Assembly (NCBI GenBank): GCA_023375675.1
Contig: JALQBC010000010.1
Coordinates: forward strand, 310,001-374,000
From: Cytospora piceicola
Lineage: Eukaryota > Ascomycota > Sordariomycetes > Diaporthales > Cytosporaceae
Length of the DNA: 64,000 nt
Direction: 5' to 3'
Under the pieces are notes generated by a model. The model was not told the origin of the DNA, made no database searches, and saw only the letters and a program-made list of their open reading frames with translations. Each line of letters starts with the position of its first letter. Position 1 is the first letter of the stretch. Below are positions 1 to 11,493 of the stretch, one piece after another. The position numbers and the translations under genes were made by a program.

Positions 1-356
1 CCAACCCAACCTCCCTTCCCTTCACCCCTCCCCCCTCCCATCCGGGGCCTTTTTTGGTTGCTCCGTGAATAGACACACTTCCGTTGATCAATGCTATAGT
101 ACAGTTGTTCCGAGTGCCTGTTCCTGATATAAATCCCACCCATTCCTCCTCGCGAGTCCAAGAACGCCCAAATATCAAAAGTTCGCCTTCCCCCTTCCTT
201 AGACGCCGTAACTGCAGCATTTCCATGACAGATGCCAGGACGCCGATTATAGTTCTCCCTTAATGAGCAGGTTGGCAATAGTCGTGCAGATCAGGGTCCT
301 CCACCCTTGACTCCTTGAGCTTGTCTTCTCCAGGCCGGGACCGGTGGCAAGAAATT
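1..356. other. 3' flank of the first gene, nothing recognised
   Basis: Pyrimidine-rich sequence at the left edge, downstream of the minus-strand transcription factor. It probably includes that gene's 3' UTR. No coding region or RNA gene is seen. Confidence 0.5.
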
Positions 357-3300
357 CTAGCGCTTGCGCACAATGTTGAATCCGGGGCTGATTAGTGCTC
401 GAGTGGCCAAGAGCGCGAGTTGACGGACAACATTGGTAGTCCCACCAGTAGCGGACGCCTCCGCTTTCATGAATTGAGTCGCGACGTGGAGTTTGTTTCG
501 AGCCTCGCCCTCGTCGAGGTGGTCCGGAATTTTATTCTCGTAGCCAGGCTCAAAGCGCGGAGACAGCTCCCTTATGATGGCGAGCGAGTAAAGCATGTCA
601 CGGTTTTCCCGGCCATCCAGCAGGGTCCGGAGCTTCTGGAGGTGTTGTTCTCGCCCAGCCTGGTCGGGCAGCCGCAGGTATTCGGCCAGTGAGTACCAGA
701 ACTCGTACTCATTGCGCCGATGCTGATCGGCATTTCTGGGTGGTGGTATCAGAGGGTTTGTCGCCAGGACATCGCCGTTCAGGAGCGTCTCGAAGACCGA
801 AACCCGATTGCGTACCTCGCTGGCGTTGTCCTCGGGCAGGGGGTCGTCGCGTGGCATGTTTGCCCCAGAAGGCGTCGTGTAAGCAAGCTTCGCCAGGGCC
901 CAGACGACACGGGTCTCGAGGTGGCCGCAGTAAGAGGTGTGATTAGGATCGGCATTGACGGTATGTAGAGACACGAGGAAACCCCCCAGGAGGGAGATGA
1001 GCTGATTATTTTGTAGAAAGATGGAAATGGAATTATGGCCTTGGCTTTTGAAACTGAACCACTGGGATTCGAAGAATTGGCAGAGACCGGGCACGTAGAT
1101 CTCATAGTATATTTTGGTGAGCTCCTCCACGGACTGGGGAGTCGGCATCAAGGTCGTTTCGGGGAGTGACGCGCCTCCGATATCGATGATCTCATCGACC
1201 TTCATGTTCTGTACTAGGGTAGTCGAATAAGTATGTGCGCTTGTTGGGTAATGGTGGGACACTGAGATTGAGGGAGAGGATGAGGATGAGGGCGAAGACA
1301 AGGAGGATGGGATGGTGATTGGGGGGGAGGGACAGGAAGTTAAATGGGAGCCGCCACCTCTTAGCTGCGTGACCTCGCCAGGTTGCTGTGCTATCAAGTC
1401 GATTGTATTTGTGGGGTTGGCTGTAACAGCGGCAGCAGCGAAGTCAGGACCAGTCTTGTTCAGAGCCGGATCGATGTTGGCGGTTGGCTGCTCTGGCTCG
1501 GATGGTTCGTACTTGGCGGCAGAGATGTCGTCGGTCTGATCACGCGTCGAGGGAGGGGGGTCACTCGGGGTGAGGATAGGCGTCGGGTGAGTGGTGTATG
1601 GGGCCGAGGTGGTCGAGGAGGGTACAGTCGATGTCGTAGACGCAGATGGAGAAACCTCGCCGTTGGATGACGGTTGAAGGGCCGAGGGAGTCTGTTGCTG
1701 CTTGAAGATGGGATCGTAGCCCAGACACTCGCGCTTCGACTTCTTGCAGTTGTTGCACGTGGGATGCGTCTCGTCACACTAAAAGATTGAAGCAAACAGA
1801 CAATGTTAGTTTCAACGAAGTCTTGCCGGCTGTAGATTGGCCAACAAGGAACCCAGATCGTGGCCAAGGAGATGGAACAATCAAGAGGAGGGCGGAAGGG
1901 GGGCAGAGCAGGGCAGAGCAGGGCAGAAGCCAAGGTTTTTAGGACGCGACGGGAACGCGACGGGACGGGACGAGAGGGACGGCGCTTAGATGAGACCCAT
2001 CAAAACGCCGGACCGTTTTCGGCTCGCCCAAACGGTCGAAAGCACACGATCAGAGAAACCTGTTGGAAAGGTAGCTTTCTCATGAAGCTGCCCTCCTCTC
2101 TATACTGCGTCCCTTTCTGTCGCTATTCCGAATCCGTTTCGCTTCAATGCCAAGGCTGAGGGACCCGGCGTCCTTTTCCTTGCTCGTCCGGGCGGTGACA
2201 CACACAGTGAGAGAGAGAGGGTGGAAGGAAAGGGTAGAGGCAATCGACAATCTCAAGATCCGGTGTTTCGTGTTGTGTTGTGTTTTGTTGAAGGGGGCGC
2301 GTGCTTCAAACACCAAAAGGAAATGTAGAGAGAGAGAGAAGGAGGGACGACTTGAACGTACCTTTATCCGTCGTTTTCGGCAGGTTAAGCAACCAGTCTT
2401 GGTCCGACGCTTGATCTCCTATTAGCAACCGCATCCCGCCGTCAGCGACATCCAGGGGAAACGCGAGAAATATGACGCGTGATGCAATGCGACGAGCCTC
2501 CCATCGATTTGGAAGGGGGCACCTTCTCTTGCTTCCTCTTCCCGGACCACCAGACCAAAAAGAATAGAAATGAAAATAAAATCAAAAATCAAAAAACGAG
2601 TGCCTGTGTCACTCTGCCACATACCTTTTTGTGCCTTCCTCCACTCAGTTGCATGCGGGAATCGTAGAGCCCTGGCGCTAGCCCGTACCGCATCATGGGG
2701 TCGTGCATGCCATAAGGTTGCTGCGGGTGTATCGCGAAGTAACTCATGTGCGATCCAGGTGCCATCGTCGAGCCCATGTGCGCTCCCGGCTGCAGGTGAT
2801 GAGGCTGAGGCTGGTACGGGTGCGGATGGTGCTGCTGTGGATGGTGTTGTAGCTGCGGAGCATACTGAGGTGGCTGTGGGTGATGTTGTTGGTGAGGGTG
2901 AGGTTGCGGCGGCTGTACTTGCTGCTGTTGGTCAAAGCTGCGCATGCTGGGCAGAGCAAGGGAGTGAGGCGGCGGGCCGGTCGGGCTCTGTCGATACTGG
3001 TCGACAGGCTGGCCTCCGGGATGAGCATAGGCGTACTGAGTAGGGGTAGCCTGGCCGGTGGGAGTGCCGTGAGGAGGATAGTGAGCCGCCGAGTAGTTCA
3101 CCGGATGGTGGGGCGGAGCAGCATGCTGGGCCTGCTGGTGCTGGTGCTGGTGCTGGTGCTGGTGTTGGTGCTGATGCGGGTGCTGGTGCTGGTGAGGTTG
3201 GCTAGGTGGGCCGACTTGGGGCGGAGGATGGGACATGGACGGAGAAGAAGAGGGCGCGGTTGGTGGCACGCCGATGTGGTGAGGTTGGTGGGTAACTGGG

Positions 3301-4121
3301 CGAGGAGGGTAAACGTGCTGCGCAGTAGTTGTGGCATGCGCGGTTGCCGTCGGGTTCGAGTTTGTGGTCGGAGAAGTAAAAGGAGGCTGGAGACAAGAGG
3401 AACCAGATGTGTCAAGTACTCTGCCGCCAGGTTCCTTGCTGCTCACACTGGAATTCGTGTCGATGTTGCTGATAGCGCCGCTCGATTCGCTGCTGCTACT
3501 GCTGCTGTTGGTGCTGCTGGCGGGGCGTGGCAGGCCGAGAAATTGGGCTTCAGCTTGACCTTGACCTTGGCCCTGACCTTGAATCTGACCCTGGCTGTGA
3601 CCTGAACTCTGTCTAGACTGTGCTTGGCCTTGGGGTCGTGTCTGATGAAAATGAGTTGCTGGCGCGTGGAAATGAGGTTGCGCGTAGTCCTCCTTGTCGA
3701 CTTGCAGTTGCAGCTGGGAGGGACTCGACTTTTGAAGTTGAGGAGAAGAGGGAGGATGTCTCTGTCCGCGATAGGTCGGCTCCCGGACAGAAGCAGGAGT
3801 AGTAAGGAGAGTAGGGCACGTAGGGGTAGTTGCAGACGGTGGTGCGGCGCATGCACCAGACGAGCCAGAAGCGGACAAGGTCGAGTCTGATGGTGGTGAA
3901 GCTGATGCTGCTGCTGCAGGTCTTGAAGGCTGCACGGGCGAGTCCCGTTTGAAGTCAATGTCCGATTGGAGGTGATGGTGGTGTGCCTGGGGTTGGGACT
4001 CAGACTGGAAATGGGACTTGGACTGGGAGTGAGTATGCGATTTGTTGGACAGCGTCCGCGACGATGGTGAAGGAGGGTGGTCCATTTTGGGCGTGCCTTT
4101 AATATTGAGGGGCACGTCCAA
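357..4121 (-). CDS. Zn2Cys6 fungal transcription factor, 3 exons, about 991 aa
   Basis: Sequence-specific DNA-binding regulator, expected in the nucleus. Exons read 4121-2625, 2418-2362 and 1778-357; all junctions are phase 0 with GTATGT/AG and GTACGT/AG splice sites. Exon 1 encodes about 499 residues of low complexity: Ser-rich, Gln-rich, and a His/Gln alternation encoded near 3120-3200. The binuclear cluster follows: KRRTKTGCLTCRKRRIK on the 57-nt middle exon, then CDETHPTCNNCKKSKREC on exon 3, giving C-x2-C-x6-C-x6-C-x2-C-x6-C at about residues 509-536. A Ser/Thr/Pro linker and a folded C-terminal region ending near NIVRKR complete it. The cluster sits in mid-protein, whereas most family members carry it near the N terminus. 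The first Met (4121) or the in-frame Met at about 4085 could be the start. Moc3-like or RosA/NosA-like regulators share similar clusters, but I do not assign a target pathway. Confidence 0.87.
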
Positions 4122-5227
4122 TCCAAATTTTTATGGAGCCCACGGATTGAATAGAATGGGATGGGACGGATGGGACTGGACTGGATTGTCCCAAACGAGG
4201 ATCATGGTGCGGTGACGGTGACGGTGGGTGGGTTGGCAGTGATGAGGCCCAAAAGGGGAGAAGGGGAGACTGGCTGGATGGAGTCAGTCTTCTGGGGGAG
4301 CGGGCGAGTGAGTAGAGAGGGACAGAGAGGAAGGGGAGGGAAAAAATCACCTTGCTTCGACCGGGGGTATACAGTCAGGGTCTGCACTGTAACCCTAAGT
4401 ACCAACTCTGTACCTACCTACGCCTCTACTTCCAACTCGACATGACAGCAATCCATCCGTACAAGAAGACCGGTCACATCGAGCGTTTTACTTTTGATGA
4501 AAGAGCCGCTCAAGCCTGGATCAAAGCATTGGATACGCCGACCCTGCCCTCAAACTCAAGGTGGCATGCGTGTTGACAGGTTACCGTGTAGATGCAGTAC
4601 TTACTGAGGTACATGGGAGGGATCGAGAGCGGATGTGGGCGGGCTAGTGTACTTCAGGTTCCGTGTTCCCCTGCTTTGTACTTTACAGGTACCGAACGCA
4701 CTGAACGACCTTCTGAGGTTCGTTCATCTTGCAGGATGATAACCACCTGGGCATTTTGGCCCCAGGCGATGACCTCGTAGGTACTGGGTTTATTTTCTTC
4801 TTCTTCCCTCACCTTCCAGGGTTCCTCTCTCCGCTTTTGTTTCTTGTTTTCTTTTCTTTTTATCTCTTCTTTTTTTATCTTTTTCTTTTCTTTTTCCTCT
4901 TTCTATTCTTCCACTCGGAACATTGGATGGCAACTTCTTGCCCGTGTGTCCCTCGTCTGAAAAGTCGGCGTGCATATATACTGTAGTGTACTTACATATC
5001 TGCATGTATGTATGTATATATTATAGTGCATGTGCAGCACGTCTGCATGTGACTCCTCTTTTTGTAATACCAACACATTATGACCATAACTACAGGAGGG
5101 TAAGGGCACCTGGGTAGGTAGTTGAGAATAAGATGAGCTTCGACCATAGCACCTACATACCTACTAAGTAGGTACCTAGGTAGGTAGATATTGGGTACAC
5201 GGGTACGGCGGTACGGATCCGTATGCT
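4122..5227. other. intergenic, simple-sequence rich
   Basis: Promoter side of the transcription factor gene, then low-complexity DNA. A T/C-rich tract lies at about 4795-4915, and short TATA/TGTA runs at 4970-5030. ACCTACCTA/TAGGTAGGT steps appear near 5150-5190. Short reading frames here are all low-complexity and look like chance. Confidence 0.5.
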
Positions 5228-5440
5228 ATGTAAAGCGTCCCCGGCGTTCATCCCGGGTGTCCCTAACGTGTAGCTCCGGACGCTAGGCCCAGTCCTTCCC
5301 GACGTCGTTCACCCCGGTCTCCTTAGTGTGCTTATAGGGGCCACTCCTGTGGGTATTTTCAGGGGGTTAGGACCCCCTCAGTCCCCTGTGAAGGGGGACC
5401 CTGGACATCCTACGGCCCGGGCTCGGTTCGACAATCAAAC
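5228..5440. repeat. GC-rich island with imperfect internal repeats and hairpins
   Basis: A compositionally distinct block of about 210 bp in an otherwise simple-repeat intergenic. Two imperfect direct copies of about 33 bp occur at about 5239-5271 and 5298-5331 (shared core CGTTCAYCCCGG). Near 5350-5400 runs of G and C can pair in competing hairpins, with arms such as AGGGGGACC and GGACCCCCT. It may be a relic of a transposable element or a structured transcript. No coding frame or terminal repeat supports either choice. Confidence 0.35.
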
Positions 5441-8400
5441 TTGACCCTCTTGACCCTCTTGACTGTCCAGATTGAGAAAGAGATGTGATGAGAATTTGCT
5501 AAGATTGATGACAGTGCGATTTACCAGCAGTTTGTCCAGAAAGTCAGACAGACTGGCAGGAAAAAGGGAGGCAGACCCCTGAGTCTGGGTCCGGGTGCGA
5601 AGTCCGAGTCCGGGCCACCTGGATGCCACCCTGGATGGGCACACCTCTCTACTGTATGTAGGTAAGTACATACCTACCTAGGCAGCTAGGTAGGTACCTA
5701 TGTAATCACACTAGACATTCCGACGGGTAAAAGTACCGCGTACGATTTCGTACACTACTGGCAACCTTGGAGCCTTGAAACGTAAGTACGGTGTTATACC
5801 TCGGTAAGACGGGTCCGTATCATGTATGTGTCAATTCCTGTAAGATAAAGAAAACATAAGAGGAAGAAAAAGAAGAAGGGCAACAGCAAGGACAAGAACA
5901 AGAGGAAAGAAGAAAATAAGAAGAAAACAGAAAAAAAAAACAGAAGAAAGAAAGAAAGAAGGAGGGGACGATCAAAGGTGGACTACTAAGTATGTAGGGT
6001 TCCATTGCAGCAGAGAGGCGAAGGGCCGGTGGGCGATGACTGGCATGTTAGCATGTGGCATGCGGGCAGCATATCATGGGCCACTCCAGATATCGACTGT
6101 CCATCCATCCTTCATTGGCAAATGAGGAAAAGGGTTCTGGGGGTCCTGGGGGTCATGGTGGTCCTGGTGGTCCTGGTGGTTCCATGAACATCGTTGCGAG
6201 GGCATGGGGGGAGGCTGGCAGGCTGGAAGGGTTCTTTTTTTTTTTTCCGCCGTGGAGGAGCCGCAGCGGGCAGAAGCGAGACATCAAGCGAGGCAAGCCG
6301 AGCGAAACGCCCGTTGTGAATCGGAAACTGGGCAGCTGGGACGGCAACGGTTCGCGTGTTGAGAAGATACGCGAGCCCGTTAGACCTTAGCCTAGCGGGA
6401 GCTTAAATCCAGACGGTCAACGTTAGGACGTGGTACTTAGGTACTGTACTATGGTAGAATACTCGGATGGTACTGCATGTATCTAGTTGTCCCTCCACAT
6501 AAATTAATACCCACCCCAGGTACATACGTACATACTCAGGTAGGTACCGAGGTAGCGTACGGTACAAACACGCACGTACATACCAGGACGATAAATCTCG
6601 GCCACCACCCGCCCACTACCCGCACACCAAACCTCGGAAGGATAGGAGACTGACTGTACTGTCAGAATGAGGAGGAACAGATCGAGATAGAAAGTAGAAA
6701 AACAAAAAGAAGATGGAGAAAACAAGAAGAAGCTCCACACCCGGATCAGACCATATGGTTTGGTTTCTAAGGTTGCTCGGAGAGCTTGACCGGTCTGCGC
6801 CCGCTTCCCCCAATTAGAACTCAAGTCAATAAAATGATGAGGGACTTTCAAGGTTGCCCCTGATTGTGCAGATCCGTGCCACATGCCACCAAGAACGTTG
6901 GCTCACTGATAAGTACTAGGAGCCTGTCTCTTCCCTTTTTTTTTCCTTTACCTTTTTTTGTGTGCTTAAACCCGTGGTGGTCTACCTGTCCATTAGGGCG
7001 GGAAGACGAAAAAGAGGGACAGAAATTCACATGTTTTGGTGGTGGGTTTTTCTGCACCACGAGTGCAATCCCCGTTCCAATGCAGTTGAGCATAGAACTG
7101 TGAAGTTGTGTAGATTCGTCTGAGGTTCCGCGGAAGGTTGTTCACAAATATTGGTCAAAGACACATACGTGCTACATACCATTTACACCATGTTTAGCCG
7201 CCGGCACAAGGTTCGCTCGCATACACAGTCGGTCTATACAGTACGGATAACTAGAGGACAACAAACGTACCAAGCCGATATCAAAAGTGCTCGTGTTAGA
7301 CCTCACATGTTCGGGGTATATTACGCAGAGATCCTGCTGACAGTCTGAGGGAACAGCGTGTTTGCACAAAGAGCACTTGGGCCCCATGTTGTGTTGTACA
7401 TACACCCCCTCCTCCAACCCCTGGCATTGCATCGTTTGGTTCGTTTGGATTTGAAGTGGGAGTGTGGGGTGTTAGAGATTGGCGAGCTCGCATCAATCTT
7501 GGGTGTCAGGGGCGTGCCCAGTTCGGGTGGCTCTAAACGAGTCTGGCGAGGGGGCCCTGAGTCCCAGACTCCTGCATGTCAACCATGAAACCTTCTCCTT
7601 CTCCCTTCACAGGAAAAAGAAAAAAGAAAAGAAAACGGCATATTTCAACCTGTACACTACCGGAGACACGGTGAGGCTGCTCGCTTATTAATAAGCCGGT
7701 TGGTGCGTGCCATCTTGTTGGGTTGCTGAGAACCATCTCAAGCCGGAGCATACCAGCAGCAAGCAAGTCCAATACTCGCTCACTGGGGTTCCGGAGCCCT
7801 CGGCTCCTTTCACAAGTTCACTGGGCGTAGGTACTGTAGCCTTCCAAGTCCATAATTGTCACATGCACAAGCAAATCGTGCCTCGGGGTTATTGGGGGCA
7901 GACGAGGTCATAGTCAGTCACGGAGGCCGGGTACAGTAGTATGTACTTTGAAGCAGAAGAAGGAGAAGAAGGAGAAGAAGAAGAGAGAAAAAAAGGAAGA
8001 AGAAAAGGCACCCAAGTTGCGTTGCCCCTTCGCACACACCGACCGGGCGCAGGCCAGCCAGGCATTTGTTCCATCCACCCAGCTGTCCAGAGCAGCAACC
8101 TACTGTGCAGTGCAATTTGTAGCCGGGTGGGTATACATATAAAGTTGCATGCAACGCACACCTCGTAGATGAGAGGGGGGGCGAGGAGGGGTTGGAAGCT
8201 CTCTCTGCCAGTCAAGCACGGACAGCTTGCAGGGAACCAACTCTTAACGGGCTCGCTTCTCGCCGAGGTCTGCTGCAGATGACCGCAGGGTACCTACGTC
8301 AAGATCTCCAATGCGCACACACAGAGGATTATTTCCGAGTCTGTTGGGTCAGCAGGCAGTGGTGGTGTGCAAATAAGATCGTTGATTGAAACGCGCGGGC

Positions 8401-9592
8401 ATTCGGCTGGATCCAACGAGGTCTATCCCCGTCGCCTGCAGATACGACGCACATGCGGCCTTCCGTTTCTTCTTGAGTTCGATATGACGTCCAGGGTGTG
8501 GGCTGACTGACGGACATATGAGCATACGTTCCTCTGCGTGCGTTCTGCGTGCGTGCTGTGTGCGTGCTGTGTGCGTGCTGCGTGCGTGCTGCTTTCGAGT
8601 TTCGAAATACGAACACGGATGGATGTACGTAGTGTTAGGATCCCCCTGGAGAATCCGGGCCGGACACCCATGTGTTGTTGCCATGGTGCACCTGGACCTT
8701 GGAACATGGAGGCTGCAGGTCGTGCAGAGATCGCAAAGCCTAACCATCGGTACCAGACGTTTTTGATAAGTGACTGCTGAGAGCTGAGAGCTGAGAGCTG
8801 AGAGCTGAGAACTGAGAAGTTCACGGCTGACGCGGAGCGACACAAATGATCGATGCATGGACGGCTGGGCGGCTGGGCGGCTGGACTACCAGGTGTCTGA
8901 ACAGACCACATCTGAAATCCGTAGGATGGATGCAGCAATGTTGTTGCTGTTGAGGATGCGGAGCAAGAGATCCGGACCATGGCTGCCGTTTCATCAAGCT
9001 TGCAGGGCAGAGGACTCTGGAACCCCCTTTGCATTCAACTGCTGTCCATTATTTCTCCTGATCCTTCCCTTATCCAGGTTGTAGATCTTGCGCAAGAAGA
9101 GTAACTGGGTACTTAAGTACATAGAAAGATATCTACTATATTCATAGTACCTGATAGGTACTTAGGTATATATCAGTGGCAGAATGGAGGGGACTGACTG
9201 TTGAGGCGGTCCGAGATCTGCCAAAAGCTGACCTGACCTGACCCTGTTCGCTTATAAACGGACTCACTCGGGAGCTGCCGCCCACCCACAAGTAAATCCG
9301 CACCTACGGAATAGATGACGGCATGTTAGTTGTGTCTAACATGCGACATGACCGTTCCAAAGCCGAACATTGAGACTCAACCAAGAAGACCAACCACAAC
9401 CCGCGAGTCTGGAGAATACGACGATCCTACAGTCCTACAGATCGCTTTACGCTTACACTACAAATCCTAACCACCACTTCCAACGACAAAGTGGCGGATC
9501 TTCTGTGGTCAAGGCGCCAGAGCCCAGACTCGGACGCTGCAAGGGTATCTCCTCCTTCTCCTCCTCCTCCTCCCGCACCTCGTCGCCCGGAG
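5441..9592. other. long gene-free intergenic with microsatellites
   Basis: About 4.1 kb without a convincing gene. It holds an A/G-rich tract at about 5840-5970, a GGTCCTGGT-type repeat at 6140-6180, T/A homopolymer tracts near 6230 and 6935-6960, GAAGAAGGAGAAG repeats at 7948-8010, a GTGCGTGCTGT tandem at about 8535-8595, a GAGAGCTGA tandem at 8776-8818 and a CGGCTGGG triplicate at 8866-8884. ACCTAGGT-type steps recur near 5680 and 6540. Short frames lack family resemblance, and codon use looks random. Confidence 0.45.
8535..8818. repeat. two short tandem-repeat tracts
   Basis: Tract one (8535-8595) repeats a unit close to GTGCGTGCTGT about five times. Tract two (8776-8818) repeats GAGAGCTGA about four times. 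Both lie in non-coding DNA. Confidence 0.7.
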
Positions 9593-10247
9593 ATGATGAG
9601 CGAGCCTCCTGTGCCTGTGCAGCCGAAACTCACACCTCAGTTCTGCTTCTCGACTGTTATACTGCGAGGTACGTACCATCAGGTAATTCCCCATCCCGAC
9701 CCAAGCCTTGCTAACCGGATTCTCGCCCGTTGCAGACTTCCTACGAACATCCCGCAGCGCAATCGACGACTCCATCACACAGAACCTCAATGCCCTCATA
9801 ACGCCGGCTGCCAGGGGCTTTGACCCCAGCTCGACTTCCCAACGCGCGCCTCGTCCCCTCTCCCGGCAACAGCTCGACCCGGCTTCCTGTCAGGAGTTCA
9901 AGGACAAGGTGCTCTTCCCAGCATGGCAATCCCGCTCTGACGTGCTGAGCTACTGCGCGCTGGTCGCAACCAGTCCGGACCCGGACGACCCCGAGGTAGC
10001 TGTGCGGGAGGCGGAGCTCGAGAAAAACCGGGAGAGTGTTGTCGACGAGAGGCTAGATCCCTACTCGGCGCGCTTCTTCCCTCGCGAGCCGAGGACAGAG
10101 CAGCTGGCCATGTTGATACGGCAGGAACAGGGGGTGGAGAAGATAGTCAGGTCGAGGACATGGGGACTCGTCAAAGAGAGATGTGGTGACCTGGGTGAGG
10201 ATTCGGAGAAGGCTCTGTCCTCGTGGAGGAAGCAGAGGGGCGCATAG
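9593..10247 (+). CDS. MIX23 / caffeine-induced death protein 2 (Cid2) family
   Basis: Small helical protein of the MIX23 (human CCDC58) / Cid2 family, which acts in the mitochondrial intermembrane space and supports matrix protein import. Exons 9593-9668 and 9736-10247 (GTACGT...TGCAG, 67-nt intron) give 195 residues. Visible family marks are a Cys in PQFCFST (residue 18), RTSRSAIDDSITQNLNAL, the pair Cys77 and Cys99 in ASCQEFKD and SDVLSYC, and the C-terminal block VEKIVRSRTWGLVKERC. The same order and cysteines occur in the animal protein. The start is the tandem ATG at 9593/9596; no upstream in-frame ATG precedes it. The region rich in acidic and basic residues between the cysteine pair and the C-terminal block is probably coiled coil. 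Assignment is by remembered family motifs and was not searched. Confidence 0.82.
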
Positions 10248-10661
10248 CCTTGTAACACATGTAATTATACAGCACACATACAAAGGTATATCTTGACGAT
10301 GATGATGGATGACTCCTGAGACGAGCGAGCCATTCACATATATATGTCGTGGTCTATTGTAACTCTAAATTCCAGACATAATAGATATACTGGCTGGTAT
10401 CATATCACCACTTTTTGAACAACTTGTCAACGGATCTTGTCATCCGCTAATTGCGATCCATCTGCAGTGACAGCCTCCGGAGCTTTCGGCTTCTTATCGT
10501 TATCGAGATGGCTGCGGTATCGGTAGGCTGCCTGCCACCTGCGGCCTGCCACCTGGCAGCGGCTGGATACACAGTAGTAGGTTGCTCGAGCACGTGCCCG
10601 CGCAAGTGCAATGCAGGCGGCCAGGCGGGCATTGGTGTAGCCATTGGTAGGCAGGCAGGCA

Positions 10662-10912
10662 GGCGGACAACTTTAGAAACCGGTCAACCCTACAATTGCA
10701 ATCCCCTATCACCACAACCCTTAACCTTTAGCCATTGTTTACTTAACAACCACAGAGCATGTGGTAGTTTTAATCTATACCTATCTACTTAGATTTAATT
10801 GCCATTTTCAACGATACTAATTTTCTGGTTAAGTCTCTATTGCAACAGGTACTTACCCCAGAGGGCTAGGGTTGCCATATTGAAGGTCGACCGGTTTCTA
10901 AAGTTGTCCGCC
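10662..10912. mobile_element. candidate MITE with 28-bp inverted termini
   Basis: Positions 10662-10689 and 10885-10912 are reverse complements over 28 bases with one mismatch (core GGACAACTTTAGAAACCGG). They enclose about 195 bp of AT-richer DNA with no coding potential. Both outer ends abut GGCA/CTGGCAGG microsatellites, so target-site duplications cannot be read. The structure fits a small non-autonomous DNA element; a chance or structural-RNA inverted repeat is the alternative. Confidence 0.5.
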
Positions 10913-10942
10913 TGGCAGGCTGGCAGGCTGGCAGGCTGGCAG
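10911..10942. repeat. CTGGCAGG tandem repeat
   Basis: About four exact copies of the 8-bp unit GGCAGGCT abut the right inverted terminus of the candidate MITE. Confidence 0.85.
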
Positions 10943-11493
10943 GAGACAGGCCATCAACCCACCCACCAAGCCCGAACCCCCCAATCTTACCCCCCCCCCC
11001 GAGTAGTACCCTCCCCCCCCCCACTACGCTCTGAGTGGGTTGTCGTCAACACCTTCGACAAACCATCCGCTCGGCCCTTGACTTCATCACTCGCGAGTTT
11101 CTGAGTTTGCGACAGGCTCCCATACGACCACCACGACCTCTCACACACCGGCCAGTGTCTCTTCCACAGCCACACGTTCCTCTCTTTCTTTGTAGAGCTT
11201 CATCAGTCGGCGATTAGAACCAACTCGGTCCATCGTCCACTCGCATAGCAAACGTGAATATCCCAAACCGGCCCCCACCCCTCCCCCACGTGTCTTTGCG
11301 CTGGATTGGAGCTGTCTTCAGGTTGCTGCACGCGATCTGATCTTTTTCTCCACCATCCACGAGCTATTGCAAGATGCAGTGACTGCCCAGGTAGAAACTG
11401 GACACAGCTGATTTGGTTTTCAACTAGAGCCTGACCGGCAAGCGTCACCTTCCAACAGCTTCTCGGAACCCAGACCCCCACCGATCTGCCGAT

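Larger units (their letters stand above)
10248..11493. other. intergenic between MIX23-like gene and NAA15
   Basis: Contains a candidate MITE (10662-10912), GGCA-type repeats at 10650-10662 and 10911-10942, and poly-C tracts at about 10990-11000 and 11013-11022. The last 300 bp is pyrimidine-rich and presumably the NAA15 promoter and leader. Confidence 0.5.

Noticed and set aside
4729..4986. Phe/Leu-rich frame suggesting a membrane protein
   Set aside because: It is encoded by a T/C-rich simple tract; no conserved context.
5428..5442. GGTTCGAC resembling a tRNA B box
   Set aside because: No matching A box, acceptor stem or anticodon arm at the right spacing.
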